This document shows positions 22,391 through 36,439 of a DNA stretch of 64,000 bases, piece by piece. Position 1 is the stretch's first letter. Every line of letters begins with the position of its first letter. Location: positions 23,736,525-23,800,524 of the forward strand of contig NC_051433.1 in the NCBI RefSeq assembly GCF_001649575.2. The letters run 5' to 3'. The position numbers and the translations under genes were made by a program. The notes under the pieces are model-generated. The model searched no databases and had not been told where the DNA came from. It worked only from the letters and a program-made list of their open reading frames with translations. The stretch comes from Kryptolebias marmoratus. Taxonomy: Eukaryota > Chordata > Actinopteri > Cyprinodontiformes > Rivulidae.

Positions 22391-24538
22391 AAAAAGACCT
22401 GTTGTAATCTCTGACATTCTCTTTAACTATGTTAAACAGGTTAATGTTGTTGATGAGCTGTTTGAAAGTAAAGACTCTTCAGTAAGGTTAAGTCCATAGA
22501 CAAAAATCGTAGGGGGGTTGGACCCCCCCCATCCCGCCCCCCAAAAATTAAACAAATAAAATGGTGATTGCACCCCCCCAAAATCATTTGAGGAAATTCT
22601 ACTTTTAGGCAATATATTATTTAAAACATATCCACCCTTTATATAGACAAAACGATGCAGTTAAGCTTTTCAAAAATGCCTTTCCCCCACTTACAGAGAG
22701 AAGAATGCAGAAATCATTCCACTTAAAAATAGGACAGATCAGATGGATGAAGAGGAGAGAGTCGGCATAGGGGCTGCTGTTTGTACAGCAGCTGCTAATG
22801 CTAACTTGGAGAGAACAGCAAATAGCTTTGCTTTCTGTCAGGACCTGTTCAAAGTAAGAGATCAAATGGATTCTTGTACAGATTAGACAAATGCGTGACA
22901 AATGGCTATTTAACATTAGACATATATGTTGGGCCAACATTGGTAGATGGGGCTAGTGCCAAAGATGCCAGGTGATGTCCAAATAAAATAAATTTTTCAA
23001 AATTTATTTAAAAAATAGCCAACAGTATTTATTCTAATTGATAGAAGAATTTAGTAATAATAAGGTGTCCATCTGTTCATTTTACAACAGTACATTTGAC
23101 TGTACCTTTGGCGTGCTCCTGAAAATTGCCTCTAAAAAATCTTCCTGTTTATTGTCTCTCCCCAATAATGAAGTGTGATTTCTACCCTTGGTGCTGAAGC
23201 TGAGATAAACAAATATTACTACAGTATTGCTCTTAATAAAGTGAAATTCCTTATAATTTAAATTTCAGCACAAAAAAAAATGTTGAAACAACACTTGTCT
23301 ATTGAGACTTGAAATCAAAACATAATCGATACACATTAAAATGCATCTGTGGTATACTAGTTTATTGTTATATAAATAGCAAAATGCATTTAACAAGAGA
23401 TAGACTACAGACTTTAAATGTGATCCATATTAAAAACTGATATGAACATAATATGAATAATCAAGCCATAACATTTTACTTGCTGGCTTTATCACAGTGG
23501 TTACACAGAACACATACATTATGTCTGCATCCTCTTCGGGTATTTCCTCCTACTTCCCTTCATAGCAACTCTAACCAGGAACATTTGGTTTATTAAGCCA
23601 CATGGCTTCACTCACTGAGGCCATGTTCTCATAGTAAATTTAAAACTATCTTTCTAAAAGAGTCAGAAATGCAAAAGTTGAACAAATTCTTAAAAGACAA
23701 TGACTGCAACTGTTAACTAGACCAAGGGACATATGACCTCCAGCAGCTCATGTCAGCTTAGCTATAGGCTTACTTGCACATCAGTCATTAAACAAAGAGC
23801 CATGTCTCTAAAGTTTTAAGTGGTGAAAACTTTACTTTTAATGCTGAATAGGTTATTTCCTGCAGTAATGAAAGACATTACGGGGTGTGGCAGCAGTAAC
23901 AGGAACAATGAGAGCTCAGTGCAATGAAATCTGACGGAGGATCCTCACAGGATGTATTAGCCTGACACTGATTGGTTGATACCAGATAAATATTTGTATC
24001 CAAGGTTTTCATCTTTATTTGAAACAATTCTCTCTTAGTTCTTGTATGATTCTACGCCATTATTGGCAGCAGTTTAGTGTGTTTTATCTCATCATGTTAG
24101 AAGGAAAAGAAGTTGAGCTTCGGTGCAAAGATTGGAATGTTTCTCGCTCCACACCTTTGAAAGTGGACAAGATGTTTTAGTGGTTTCCTATCTGCAGGTT
24201 GTTGACCTTGTCAGTCACATTTCAGGCACTGGGGACTTGTTTCACTTGGCAGCCAGCAAGCTCACAGGTGGATGGCGGAAAGAGTTGTCATGGAAACAAG
24301 CCACCAGGATGGGACACTGTGCAGACTGCAGCAAAAGCTTTTATTGATAGCTATCCCATTGAGCTGATTTCTGGACTGTTACTGAGCTACCTGCTGAGTT
24401 TGTAAAAAAGAGGTTCAATCATTTCCTGCAGATAAAAGAATGACAGAGACTTTTAAAGAAGCAGCTTCAGTCTTCAAGTTTAACAAATGCTAGAATACTG
24501 CTGTATTTCTTTCAGGGTCTCCTGACATTAATATACAA
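22391..24538. other. Intergenic DNA
   Basis: No gene recognised. 22,500-22,590 has a G run followed by short C runs (GTAGGGGGGTTGGACCCCCC), like the ends of some fish transposons. The frames at 24,123-24,405 lack domains. Confidence 0.4.
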
Positions 24539-24960
24539 TCAAAATCTAAATTCATTCCTCTTCTTTTTCTTTCAGCTGTTCCCTTTTTAAGGGTTGCCAC
24601 AGCAAGTCATCCTCCTCCATCTAACTCTGTCTTCCGTGTCCTCTGTCCTCTGTCCTCACTCCAACTCCCTCCATGTCCTCTCTAACTGCATCCATATGTC
24701 TTCTGTCTGTCTTTTTCTTGGCAGCTGCATCTCTAACATCCTTCTACCAATATACTCACTGTCCCTCCTCTGCACATGTCCAAACCATCTCAGTCTGGCC
24801 TCTCTAACTTTATCTCCCAGTTCTTCAACCTGTGCTGTACCTCTGATGACCTCATTCCAAATCCTGTCCATTCCTGTCTCTCTCAAGGAGAACCTCAACA
24901 TCTTCAGCTCTGCCACTTCCAGTTCTGTCTCCTGTCTTTTTGTCAAAATCTAAATTCATT
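24539..24960 (-). mobile_element. 5'-truncated LINE insertion with 18-bp target-site duplication
   Basis: The sequence TCAAAATCTAAATTCATT occurs at 24,539-24,556 and again at 24,943-24,960, flanking a 386-bp minus-strand insert. The insert encodes, from 24,946 downward, MTKRQETELEVAELKMLRFS-LRETGMDRIWNEVIRGTAQV.. RRDSEYIGRRMLEMQLPRKR, the C-terminal part of an RTE/Rex3-like reverse transcriptase, and ends in an A/G-rich 3' tail (GCTGAAAGAAAAAGAAGAGG). A long duplication and 5' truncation are what target-primed reverse transcription leaves. The 97-residue frame is intact, so the insertion is fairly young. Confidence 0.85.
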
Positions 24961-26124
24961 GGATAATAAGAACTAATACACATTTTGGGTTGTATAGAAA
25001 AACAAATTCTTACTGTTTAAAGTCAACATTAAAAATTAGTTTTATATTTGGATATTCGGATCTGTCTGAAGATCACATCAATTTGTCCTTAAAAAAATAT
25101 TTCAGTCATTTTGACAGGTGGTTCTGTTTAGAAGTCCTGAAGAATTATTATCTTAAATGTTTTAGATAGCTCCTTGAATGGTCTTAGTTTGGAGAAATAT
25201 ATGTTACATTGAACATTGCAACTGACTGCAACTGAGTCAACTTGTTGGTCTGTTGTTTTATTTTGATAAAAATTCTCAAAACCTTTGTACAGGATAGAAG
25301 AATTTTCTTAACTTTAAATATAATTTCTATGCACTGTTGCACCGATTTTAGTTCCTAACTACCTATTGTAGCTGTGGGGCCATAATTGGTGATGCACAAA
25401 AGATGCGTGAGAGATTTAGTTGCAGCCTGGTTGTAGACCATTAAACTGGGGGGTGGGAGAGAGTGTGCCAATGTTGTACATTAATTGTTCCCCTTGTTAC
25501 TCTTTTTAAACTGTGCTGGAGAATAAATGTTCAGGTCCTGACTGCTGGTGTGATGAGCATTAATCTGCTCATCTATAATAGTGAGTCATGCAAAACCGAT
25601 AACATACACCTTTACACCGCCATCAGTTTTGCTATAGATGTTTCTCGACATAGAATTTTGCATTTTGTTGCTAGCATAAACAGCAGCAGCAACTAGCGGT
25701 AGCACTTCTGGTGCAGCTTTGGATTTCTCAGGCAATAATTATGTAATGCAGAATTGAAAGATGTGTAAAGATTTAAAAAATATGGTTAAACCACAAGAAA
25801 ATTGAGTTATTTTAGGGTGACAGCAACCCACTTTAATCTTAGCTCTGGTTAGATTACCTGCCAGCTCATCTGTCTTGTCAGAATTAAACCTTATTTCTTC
25901 AAACAGATAAGATTTTATTCTGATAACCTTTCTTCATAACCTCATTTCAAAATGGCTGAAGTATTCCTTTAAATGCTTATTGGGTTTTTTATTATGTAAA
26001 ATCTTTACATTAAAAGTAGTTAACCAGTAACTGAATCATTTAATTAAATGCAGTGGAGTACAAAGTTTAACTCTTTGCTCTAAAATGTGGAGAGTTGGGG
26101 TACTGAGAACCATGACAACATAAA
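24961..26124. other. Intergenic DNA with a partial R2 match
   Basis: No gene. 25,695-25,725 has AGCACTTCTGGTGCAGC and 25,825-25,845 has CAGCAACCCACTTTAATCTT, both motifs of repeat R2. Confidence 0.4.
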
Positions 26125-26126
26125 TA

Positions 26127-26893
26127 CACTGTATTCCAAATTATTATGCAAAACGTGTTTAGGAGTGACAAGGTAAGAAATTTTTGGTTTGTCAGCTAAA
26201 CTCATTGATGGTGATGTGTGTCAAGGCTCCTTATATCATTGAAAGCAATTGCAGACACCTGTGCTAATTAGTTTGGCACGTGTGTCCAATTAAAGGCAAG
26301 ACTACTTAAGAAGGCTGTCCCACATTATTAAGCAGCCTACATTTTCAGCCAAAATGGGAAAGAAAAAGGATGTGTCGGCTGCTGAGAAGCAACAAATTGT
26401 GGAGTGTTTAGGTCAAGGCATGACTACAATCAACATTGCCAAGACACTTCATTGTGATCATCGCACAATTAAGAAGTATGTAGCTGATTCACAGCACACA
26501 CGTGTGCGTGCTGATAAGGGAAAATTGCGGACTCTTTCCAACAGGCAATTCCGTCGGATTAAAAGAGCAGCTGCAAAAATGCCTTGTCATGGCAGCAGAC
26601 AAGTTTTTGAAGCTGCTGGTGCCTCCAACGTCCCCCGCACAACAAGATGCAGGGTCCTTCAGAGATTTGCAGCTGTGCGTAAGCCATCCTGTCGACCTCC
26701 TCTATCCACTGCACACAAGCAGAAACGGCTCCAGTGGGCCAAACAATACATGAAGACTGACTTCAAAACTGTTTTGTTCACCGATGAGTGCCGTGCAACG
26801 CTCGATGGTCCAGATGGATGGAGTGGAGGATGGCTGGTTGATGGACACCCCATGCGAACAAGGCTACGGCGCATAATAATTTGGAACACAGTG
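26127..26893 (+). mobile_element. Internally deleted Tc1-like element with intact terminal repeats
   Basis: The left end CACTGTATTCCAAATTATTA (continuing TGC) at 26,127-26,149 is the inverted repeat of the right end at 26,871-26,893 (GCATAATAATTTGGAACACA, then GTG), with one mismatch. TA dinucleotides flank both ends (26,125-26,126 and 26,894-26,895), the Tc1/mariner target duplication. At 767 bp the element is about half the usual 1.3-1.6 kb because the catalytic centre is deleted right up to the inner edge of the right repeat. Confidence 0.93.
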
Positions 26894-26896
26894 TAA
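26354..26896 (+). CDS. Truncated Tc1-like transposase, DNA-binding half, 180 residues
   Basis: Starts MGKKKDVSAAEKQQIVECLG. Two helix-turn-helix units are visible: residues about 8-50 (GMTTINIAKTLHCDHRTIKK) and 60-115 (RQFRRIKRAAAKMPCHGSRQ ..VPRTTRCRVLQRFAA). The first catalytic aspartate is present in VLFTDECRATLDGPDGW, but the frame then passes from RTRLRR directly into the right terminal repeat (IIIWNTV), and its stop codon TAA is made by the target-site TA plus one host base. A full-length family member has about 340 residues with three acidic catalytic residues, so this copy cannot cut DNA. It could in principle still bind terminal repeats. Expression is unknown. Confidence 0.8.
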   Translation: MGKKKDVSAAEKQQIVECLGQGMTTINIAKTLHCDHRTIKKYVADSQHTRVRADKGKLRTLSNRQFRRIKRAAAKMPCHGSRQVFEAAGASNVPRTTRCRVLQRFAAVRKPSCRPPLSTAHKQKRLQWAKQYMKTDFKTVLFTDECRATLDGPDGWSGGWLVDGHPMRTRLRRIIIWNTV

Positions 26897-26922
26897 AGTA
26901 AAAGCACAATTACAAAACTTAC

Positions 26923-26924
<2 letters not shown>

Positions 26925-26951
<27 letters not shown>
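26925..26951. repeat. T27 homopolymer
   Basis: 27 consecutive T. Confidence 0.95.
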
Positions 26952-26955
<4 letters not shown>

Positions 26956-27666
26956 GCCAATCAAGGCACTCTCATCTAGTGTAAAAACTCACTTACATCG
27001 ATTTATATAGAAACTATACAATATATTGGGTCAATGAAAACAGCTGCTTCACACATACCGTACTTGCAAACAGTCAATGAAAGGTCTACTGTGTTCCCAA
27101 CACCAAGGTATATTTGTCTTCATTCCCGCAGTAATAGAGGGGAAGAGGGGTGGAGACAGTATGCAGGAGATGAAACATGTTGTCAGGGGAAACTCAACAG
27201 AGGTTGTCTGATTGCACCTCGAGGCTCCAAGCTGTCAGTCAACATCAGAAACTAACAGAACCTCCAGGCTTTCACTAGAGATCCACTGTTTCTAGATGAT
27301 GTGCCAGTAAGGTTTAGATTTGCATTGTAGTAAAGGAAGAGTATTTTTTAAGATATCGACACAAGGTTTGCGGGAATCTTACCATCTCACTAGTAAAAGC
27401 AGTAGGAGCAGATGGCAGTTTAATGTAATTTCACAGACAGAACTAGATGGAAATCCAAAATGGCACAAATTTTCAGTCATCATATCAACTGGCTAAGTTT
27501 TAAGTAAAAAATATCTGCATTCTGCAGGGCTTAAGATTCAAATTATTCCCAAATAAATGCCATTCAGAGAGAAACACACTGCTAAGTACAGCAAGTTTGT
27601 GTTGTAACCAGCCCCCGCTGCATGGTTAAATTCAGATTCTTTTTTACAGTATAGTATGTACATACC
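26952..27666. other. Intergenic DNA
   Basis: No gene or recognised repeat. Confidence 0.5.
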
Positions 27667-27671
27667 CAATG

Positions 27672-28342
27672 TGTGGTGATTCTGGACGTTTGGTATTTTT
27701 TGTACTTCCTGGTGGGCCGTCTCGACGGCTGATTGGCAGCTCTTCGTCACTCCCTCTACACCTGTGGCAGATCAGGCTCATCAGGAGACAGATGGTACTT
27801 AAGGCCGTGGTGGGAACCAGACCAGCGCTGGAGCATTGTTTTGCCTCTGTGGTAAAGTGCTAAGCCTCTTGTGATTTACGAGTTTCTTAGTGAACCCTTT
27901 TCTGAGCTTTTTGCATTTTTGTGCTTTTACCTACCTAGGACAACCTGACCTGCATGGATTCAGTCTGGTCTGTTTGTGGAAACCTGCCTTGGAGATAAAC
28001 TACCTATCTGTTTGCCTGTGCCTGTCTCCCTGCCTTGAGAGGGATACTTACCCACTGCCTCCTGGAGAAACTGCTAACCTGCTACTGGGAAATACTTACC
28101 TTCGTACTCACCTCCGTGCCGTGGATCACCCTTTGCACAGTAAGGCCTCTCACCTGAGGATTAATACTTACCTGCCTCTTCACCAAGGTAATACTTACCA
28201 CGACCTCTGCTTCCAGGTCCTGGTTCCTGTTATTATCACCGTTCCCGATTCACTGTAAAATAAACTCACTGTCTATTATCTTGGTCTCCCGCGTCTGTCT
28301 GACGCCGAGCTGCTCATTTTAGAATATTGCCGAATCCTGACA
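27672..28342 (+). mobile_element. Solo LTR of a retrotransposon (probably Gypsy-type), with 5-bp target duplication
   Basis: It begins TGTGGTGATTC and ends GAATCCTGACA, an imperfect inverted terminal pair with the canonical TG...CA. CAATG flanks it on both sides (27,667-27,671 and 28,343-28,347). Inside are a TATA-like TACTTAAGG at about 27,796 and a polyadenylation AATAAA at about 28,259-28,264 followed by a GC-richer tail, as in a U3-R-U5 layout. No internal gag/pol lies next to it, so the element was probably removed by LTR-LTR recombination. Four ATACTTACC motifs lie at 28,044, 28,092, 28,164 and 28,191. Confidence 0.85.
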
Positions 28343-28414
28343 CAATGTCTTTAAATAATGCACATAAAAACAGACATGGTCTTAAAATCATAGTTTAGAA
28401 AATATGAGGAAAGA

Positions 28415-28420
28415 AGATTT
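28415..28420 (-). promoter_or_regulatory. lrrn1: Candidate lrrn1 polyadenylation signal
   Basis: TTTATT on the plus strand (in GATTTTATTGAAG, about 28,413-28,420) gives AATAAA on the minus strand, about 810 bases past the lrrn1 stop and just short of the solo LTR. Another candidate is at about 28,883. Choice uncertain. Confidence 0.4.
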
Positions 28421-29227
28421 TATTGAAGTTGTTCATTAAACATGTTTCTGTGTGTAAACCACAATGAAACCAGTGATTGTAGACATTCTAGCAAAATAAG
28501 AAACACATTTTTTTAAGAATTTTAAAAAAGCCTTACATCTATTAGTTTATCTAGTGTATAACATTCATATTTCTATTGCTGGTTTACAGTACTCTGCAAA
28601 CTTAAAGTCTAAATAAAACATTGTTATTTAATGTACAAAAAAGTAAGTCAAATCAGAGCTGATACAACATTACAGAAGTGTTTCTAACATTTTTCAATAT
28701 ATATCAAGTCTAAATGTATTTCATCAGCTTACATTTGAGTTGATAGACAAATTAGTATATATTTATATGTATTTCAGTGCACAACAGTCAACAGTGAAAC
28801 TGTTTTTATAATAAACCAAACAAATTGAGTCTCTTAACAGTTCTGCCAGAGAAACATCCAAAAAAATGTTTGGATTTCAGCATTTATTTCTGTCCGCACA
28901 CTGAATCCATGACAATGCTCATGCTGCGTTCATCAAAATAAGTTACTAAAAGTAAAGCACAGTGACTACTAAGTTCAGGAAGCTTAACAAAGCTGGCATA
29001 TTGTGTGTCAAAATAAGTGAGAGGTAAAAAAGTAGTATTCTAAATTAGAGATTTAAAAATGTTGGTTCATCGATCGCCTTAGTCTAAGAAAATCAAAAAA
29101 AGAAAAGAAAGGTATATAATACAGAAAGACAAAATGAAAAGAACGTTCACTTTTACATAAAGAAGCAAGTATGTATATTTGTGCTACTGGACAATACTGT
29201 CCCTGCATCTCCTACAGGAATGCTTCT

Positions 29228-31546
<2,319 letters not shown>

Positions 31547-31548
31547 CT

Positions 31549-34540
31549 GAAAAACAAAAGACAAAGCTTAAAGTTTTAGACTAACAGCTGGGTGAAAACC
31601 AATCAATGTCCAAGGACAAACTTACAACATCCTTTCTAACACTCCAAAGGATTATTATAAAGCCTGTGACCTTCATAAGAAAATTATGAAAAAAAAATCC
31701 CAAAACAAACCTAACTAACAAACAAACAAAAAACAATGAGAAGAAGCTTTTAGAAGCTGCACAACTACAACAGCAACTTTGTATTGAGGCGACTGCAGCA
31801 CTCTAACAAAATATTGCTTATATCATTTCTCAGTCTTACAAAACAACTTTTTCTCAAAAACAACATACCCATGTGAATGAACGCTGTGTTAGCTAATGTT
31901 AAACCTAGCTAATTTATTATTAATATTAAACTAAACTATATGTTTAGTTTTATGCCATTTTCTTAACTGAACAATGTCCATGTTTTTATGTGAATGTATA
32001 TGTTGAGCATAGATCCACTGAAACAAACTGTGTTAATACCCATGGTGCTGAGGCTGCAAATGTATTAGTCCACCGGGGATTGAATAAACTTGAATTGACT
32101 AGACTATCATTTTAAAGGCCCTTATTTCTTTGTTCCTTCAAATTTTTAAGGCCAACTTCACTTTACTTCACTTCAGTATCAAGGCCAACTGTTCAGCAGG
32201 TAAACTAGGAGCTTTCCACTTGCAAAAAATATTGCCTGCTTGTTGTTTTGAACTCACCCCCCACCTATTTTTCTACTGTACTCCACAAAACTCAGTGTGG
32301 AGGTCTAACTGCTAAACTTACCACCAAGCTCACTGCATGATGCTTTCAGTTTGAAGGGCCATTAGCCTGCAGCATGTAACTTAAAGTACAACCAGACAAA
32401 AGACCCTAACAAAAGATATTTAGTCTTGCTACATCTAAAATTTCTTTTTTTTACATAGTACATGTTTCTCATAAATGCAGCAATTAAATAAGAAAGTAGA
32501 GTGACAAAGAACAACTGTGTCTACACCATTCTTGCGAGACTGAGTTATGTGCATCATCAACAGTTTTGAGAAAATGCAGGTTCAGCTCATTACAATGCAT
32601 ACACAAAATGCTGCTCTGAATTACTTGGAAAGAGATCAAATTCCATTGAGAGCTTTCATCTATCCAACAGGCCCATAAGGACTCCATCATTAGCTTCTCA
32701 GAACATCATTAAACATGATGAGATACTGATACAGACCGTGCCTTAAAGAAAGCAACAAAAAGATAAATGCCTTAATTTTTAATGCAACTTTCTCAACATC
32801 CAGAATATAGGACAAACATGGAGAAAAGTTTTTAGTGGGCTTTCAGTTTTTTTCCCCAGTTGAATGAACAGATGGAATAATATCCAACTTTTTTTCTGTG
32901 TTCTTTAAGTTTGTGATGGCTCATGACTACAATTGGGATTTGAAGGAAGGACCAGAGAAAAGGAGAAATCAGATGTAGACCTCTCAGTTACTTAATGGTA
33001 CAGGGTGGGGAAGATAGTAAGAGTTTTAATGGGCATCTGTCAGCCCAAACGGGAATTACAATCTGTGAATTAGAGGGGAAATTATTACATTTGGCATATT
33101 TTACTTAAAAGCAGTGCTACAGTGTGTAAGACCCCCATTCATACTAGATAACAATGCAGCTGAGGCAAAAATAAATCAGCCAGAACATTGAGCGTCTGCA
33201 GGGTCCAGGGTGCAGTGGACTCCCCATGACAATACACGTCATAGGGTGTGATATGGTATAGGGTTTTGAGCATGTACAACACTTTTGTAGCAAGGTCATG
33301 GAGGTGTCCTAGGTGGAAGAGTTGTGGCGGTGGTGGAAGTAAATCCATGGTATGGGCCCTGCACACACTAAAGGCCTCGTGTGCAAAGGGTCCTTTTGCA
33401 CAAAAATGGGGCAATACGCCCTTTTCCATACAAAAGTTAAGATGTATAAATAATGAAATTACTGTGAAAATGTGCACAGCCCCACCCCAACTTCATGACT
33501 GGCATCTGTTTGTTTCATTTTCACACTTAAAGGGTATGACGGGAAACTGTTAATGGTGTGAAAACAATTACTGTACACACCTAAGGGGTATACGACAAAG
33601 TGAGATTTACTGCCTTGTCAGCTATGTTGAGCTGAAAGTCAGAGTTATCAGTGTAACAGAGGATTTAGAATGGTTAGATGATTTTTCTGTTCTTAATAAT
33701 ATCCCAGGTAGAAAAATCATACAGTTATGTTTATATTTCATCATAGTTTTGGCTGGTGCTGGAACATTTAAAATAATTGTCTGATCGTCAAATAGTAACA
33801 AATAAATATTTCACCATCTTCTTGAGTCAGTCGGAGTCCCGCATTTAGGTTCTAATTAAATGTCAGCCTTATAATTGTCAAATTTGACCACAAGCTGTTA
33901 TTAATCAAATATATTTTCATTTATTCATCCGATCTATTAAAAACTGTACAGGCTAAGGTTTCTAATCTTAAATAAAAATCTTCCTGTTTGACCAGAAATC
34001 TTTTTTACAATATACTTGCATAATTTTCAGCTTAAGAAATAGCTGAAAAATGAGTTTGGAAACTTGAAAATACTAATAAGCCATATTCCGGCTGTGTGCC
34101 ACTAAGAATCTGCAGTTAGACTGCAGTATGCTTAAAAATGGAAGGATTATGCAACACGACACCATCAGAATCATATCAAGTTGCTGCTGTATGGCCTGTG
34201 TATCTTTTATATTTTGCAGGATTTGCTGAGACATCTATAAAACAGTTCATATTAGATTTAATTTGTTAGTACCTCTGTACATCAGAGAATGTTTAATAAA
34301 TGTTTGATTTGATCAATGAAGTGAGATCGGACAGAGTCAGAGTTGAATAAAACTTTATGATTGTGGAGTTTAAAGCTTAAAAGCTTTTTGTCTTGATCCA
34401 AACAGCAGAAGGCAGCCTAATGGTTCAAGAGAGTGACTTTGTGTTCTTCGCTGGCTAAACTACAGTTTCAGAGCATACCAAGACCCTGGTGTCTCAGTAG
34501 TTTTACAGTAGTTATATCTATAAACATGTGTAGCTTGAAA
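31549..34540. other. Probable lrrn1 intron, first part
   Basis: No coding exon recognised. Bases 32,460-32,760 are less repetitive and carry ACAAAGAACAAC and CATCATCAACAG-type motifs. They could be a conserved non-coding element, but this needs a multi-species alignment. Confidence 0.4.
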
Positions 34541-34549
34541 TGCCTCAGT

Positions 34550-34890
34550 CTCACTCCCAGCCCACTTCTGCATTGATTTACCATGCGTGTAATCCATGTA
34601 ACTGGTATCCAATATTACTGGGCAGCGATAACAATGTGCAGCCATCCTCCGGTTCACTTCCACCTTAATGCCTGACCATTTGTTTCTGACTTCTGCAGGT
34701 GTGCGGTGCTCTGACCACAGCAGCTGCACAAACACTGCCACTCCTCTTGCGCTTGGCACTAATGCCAGAGAACAGCAAGTCAAACATGTTCCTACACTCC
34801 GTTACTTTATTTAGTAGCATAACCTACTCACATTTCCTGAAATTCCTCTTTTTCCGGCATGCCAACATAATTTTTGATCGTGCAGAAAGG
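34550..34890 (-). pseudogene. Myb/SANT-like (Harbinger MYB / NAIF1-type) DNA-binding domain relic
   Basis: On the minus strand one frame gives CRNMFDLLFSGISAKRKRSG and, after a frame change, LLWSEHRTPAEVRNKWSGIK-VEVNRRMAAH. This is the order of the trihelix Myb/SANT domain in fish Harbinger-associated and NAIF1-like proteins (..RKNVLF..fSGIsaKRKrseW .. RTpAEVrkKWsdIKvevKRRmAaH). The first helix region (RNFRKCE, stop, VMLLNKVTE) has a stop, and the tail after AAHCYR is not recognisable. So it is a broken gene copy, probably from a PIF/Harbinger transposon. Confidence 0.65.
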
Positions 34891-36439
34891 AGAATGACAC
34901 ATGCAGGTCATATTTGAATTTTTTTACTTGTGGCATGTCGGGGGTGGTGTCTCATGTGGGCTCACATGTTACTGTGTGTGTTGTTTACGCTGCCTCTGTG
35001 ATTCTGTCTTGGTCCTTGTTTAAGTGATCTGGGGTGGCTGTGTGAGATGGTGGAACACTAAATTGTTCATGTAAGGCTGATGCTGGACATGTGAAGAGGA
35101 CAGATGTCCACTCACTCAATCATCTTCATTGGCCTCTGATTCTGAAACACTCATAAGCATTTTTATGCGCTTCTGTTTGTGTTGGACATGTTAGAACACA
35201 ACTAAAAAAAGGAAATTATTTAGTGAGCCACTATCTTGTTAGAGATTAAATCGCCACAGCAAAACCACAGAATGTATTTATTAAATAAAAGGTTTCCACC
35301 TGACAGTAACAATAAACATGAAGCATAAAGTATGCAGGCTTTACATCAAGCTATTATTTGTGTTTGAATAAACTGTACCGCAGTCCAATTGAAGGATTGT
35401 TCAGAGTAAGGTTTTTCCTTTGTGCTTTTTACGAACAGATGCTAGCAAACTGAAGGAATATGAAATGTATGGAAAACAGTAGAAAATGTCGAATATCAGC
35501 ATGTTTAGCATTCTCTCTATGAGAATGTCCATTCTCGTACTTTATTCAAAACAATGCTGTGCCACCAGAGTCAACAGTATGTCTTTGATTCTTCTCTCCT
35601 AATGTCACGGAAATGAGATGTCTTAATATAGTTATTGTTTTAAATATGGTGAATTTATGTCACCTTTGCAACAGCATTGCTCATTAGCAAGATCAGTTTG
35701 CCAGCAGGTGTTTAACAAGCCTATGTACTTGCTGTATTATGCCAACATTTTAAGATGTCCTTAACTTAATTAGGTTTATTTACGGGGCACTTCAGCCAGT
35801 GTCAAGCCAGATAGAATCCACCTACTTAATGCCCGGCACCACCTTATGGAGATGCCACCTAAGAGGCTTTCAAGCAAAAGAGCTGAGGAATACATCTGAA
35901 CATAGGTAAACTGCCTGGCAACAGCACGAAGGAGGAAGAAACACCACTCCGCTCCTCCTATACTGGGGAGACAGGGCGGAGCGAGGGGAGATCAGGGCTA
36001 CAATGGGATCTTGTTTTTAAGCTAAAGCATTGTATATTGTGCCTAGTGCTGTTTCAGTCAGGATTAGCAGTTGGAGATCCTGGAGGGGAGATTAGCTGGG
36101 GTTGTGTACAGAAATCACACCCAGAGGAGAGAAACGAGTCTCACAGCACTTTATTAAAGGCAATACATCTGCAGTAGCTACAACTGTAAGATCGGTGCAC
36201 AGTGTCTTATATGAATTATTGCTCAATTTCTTGTAGCAATTTTTGTCTATGACTTTATTTACTAAATATTTAATGAATCATTTTGTAGTGCTATAGTACT
36301 AGGAAAAGCGTTTTGGAAACTACAAAGTAAAATAGTGCACCAGAAGTTGTGATTTCTGCTAATTCTACTCACTCAAATAAGTAAAACGCCTTAAACTGGT
36401 AGATATTTTGTCACAAAAATCTATTTCAGTATTGTATTG
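34891..36439. other. Intronic/intergenic DNA
   Basis: No gene recognised in either strand. Confidence 0.45.

Noticed and set aside
28044..28199. Tandem repeat coding for a protein
   Set aside because: The ATACTTACC copies are unevenly spaced and the surrounding LTR frame has no coding signature.
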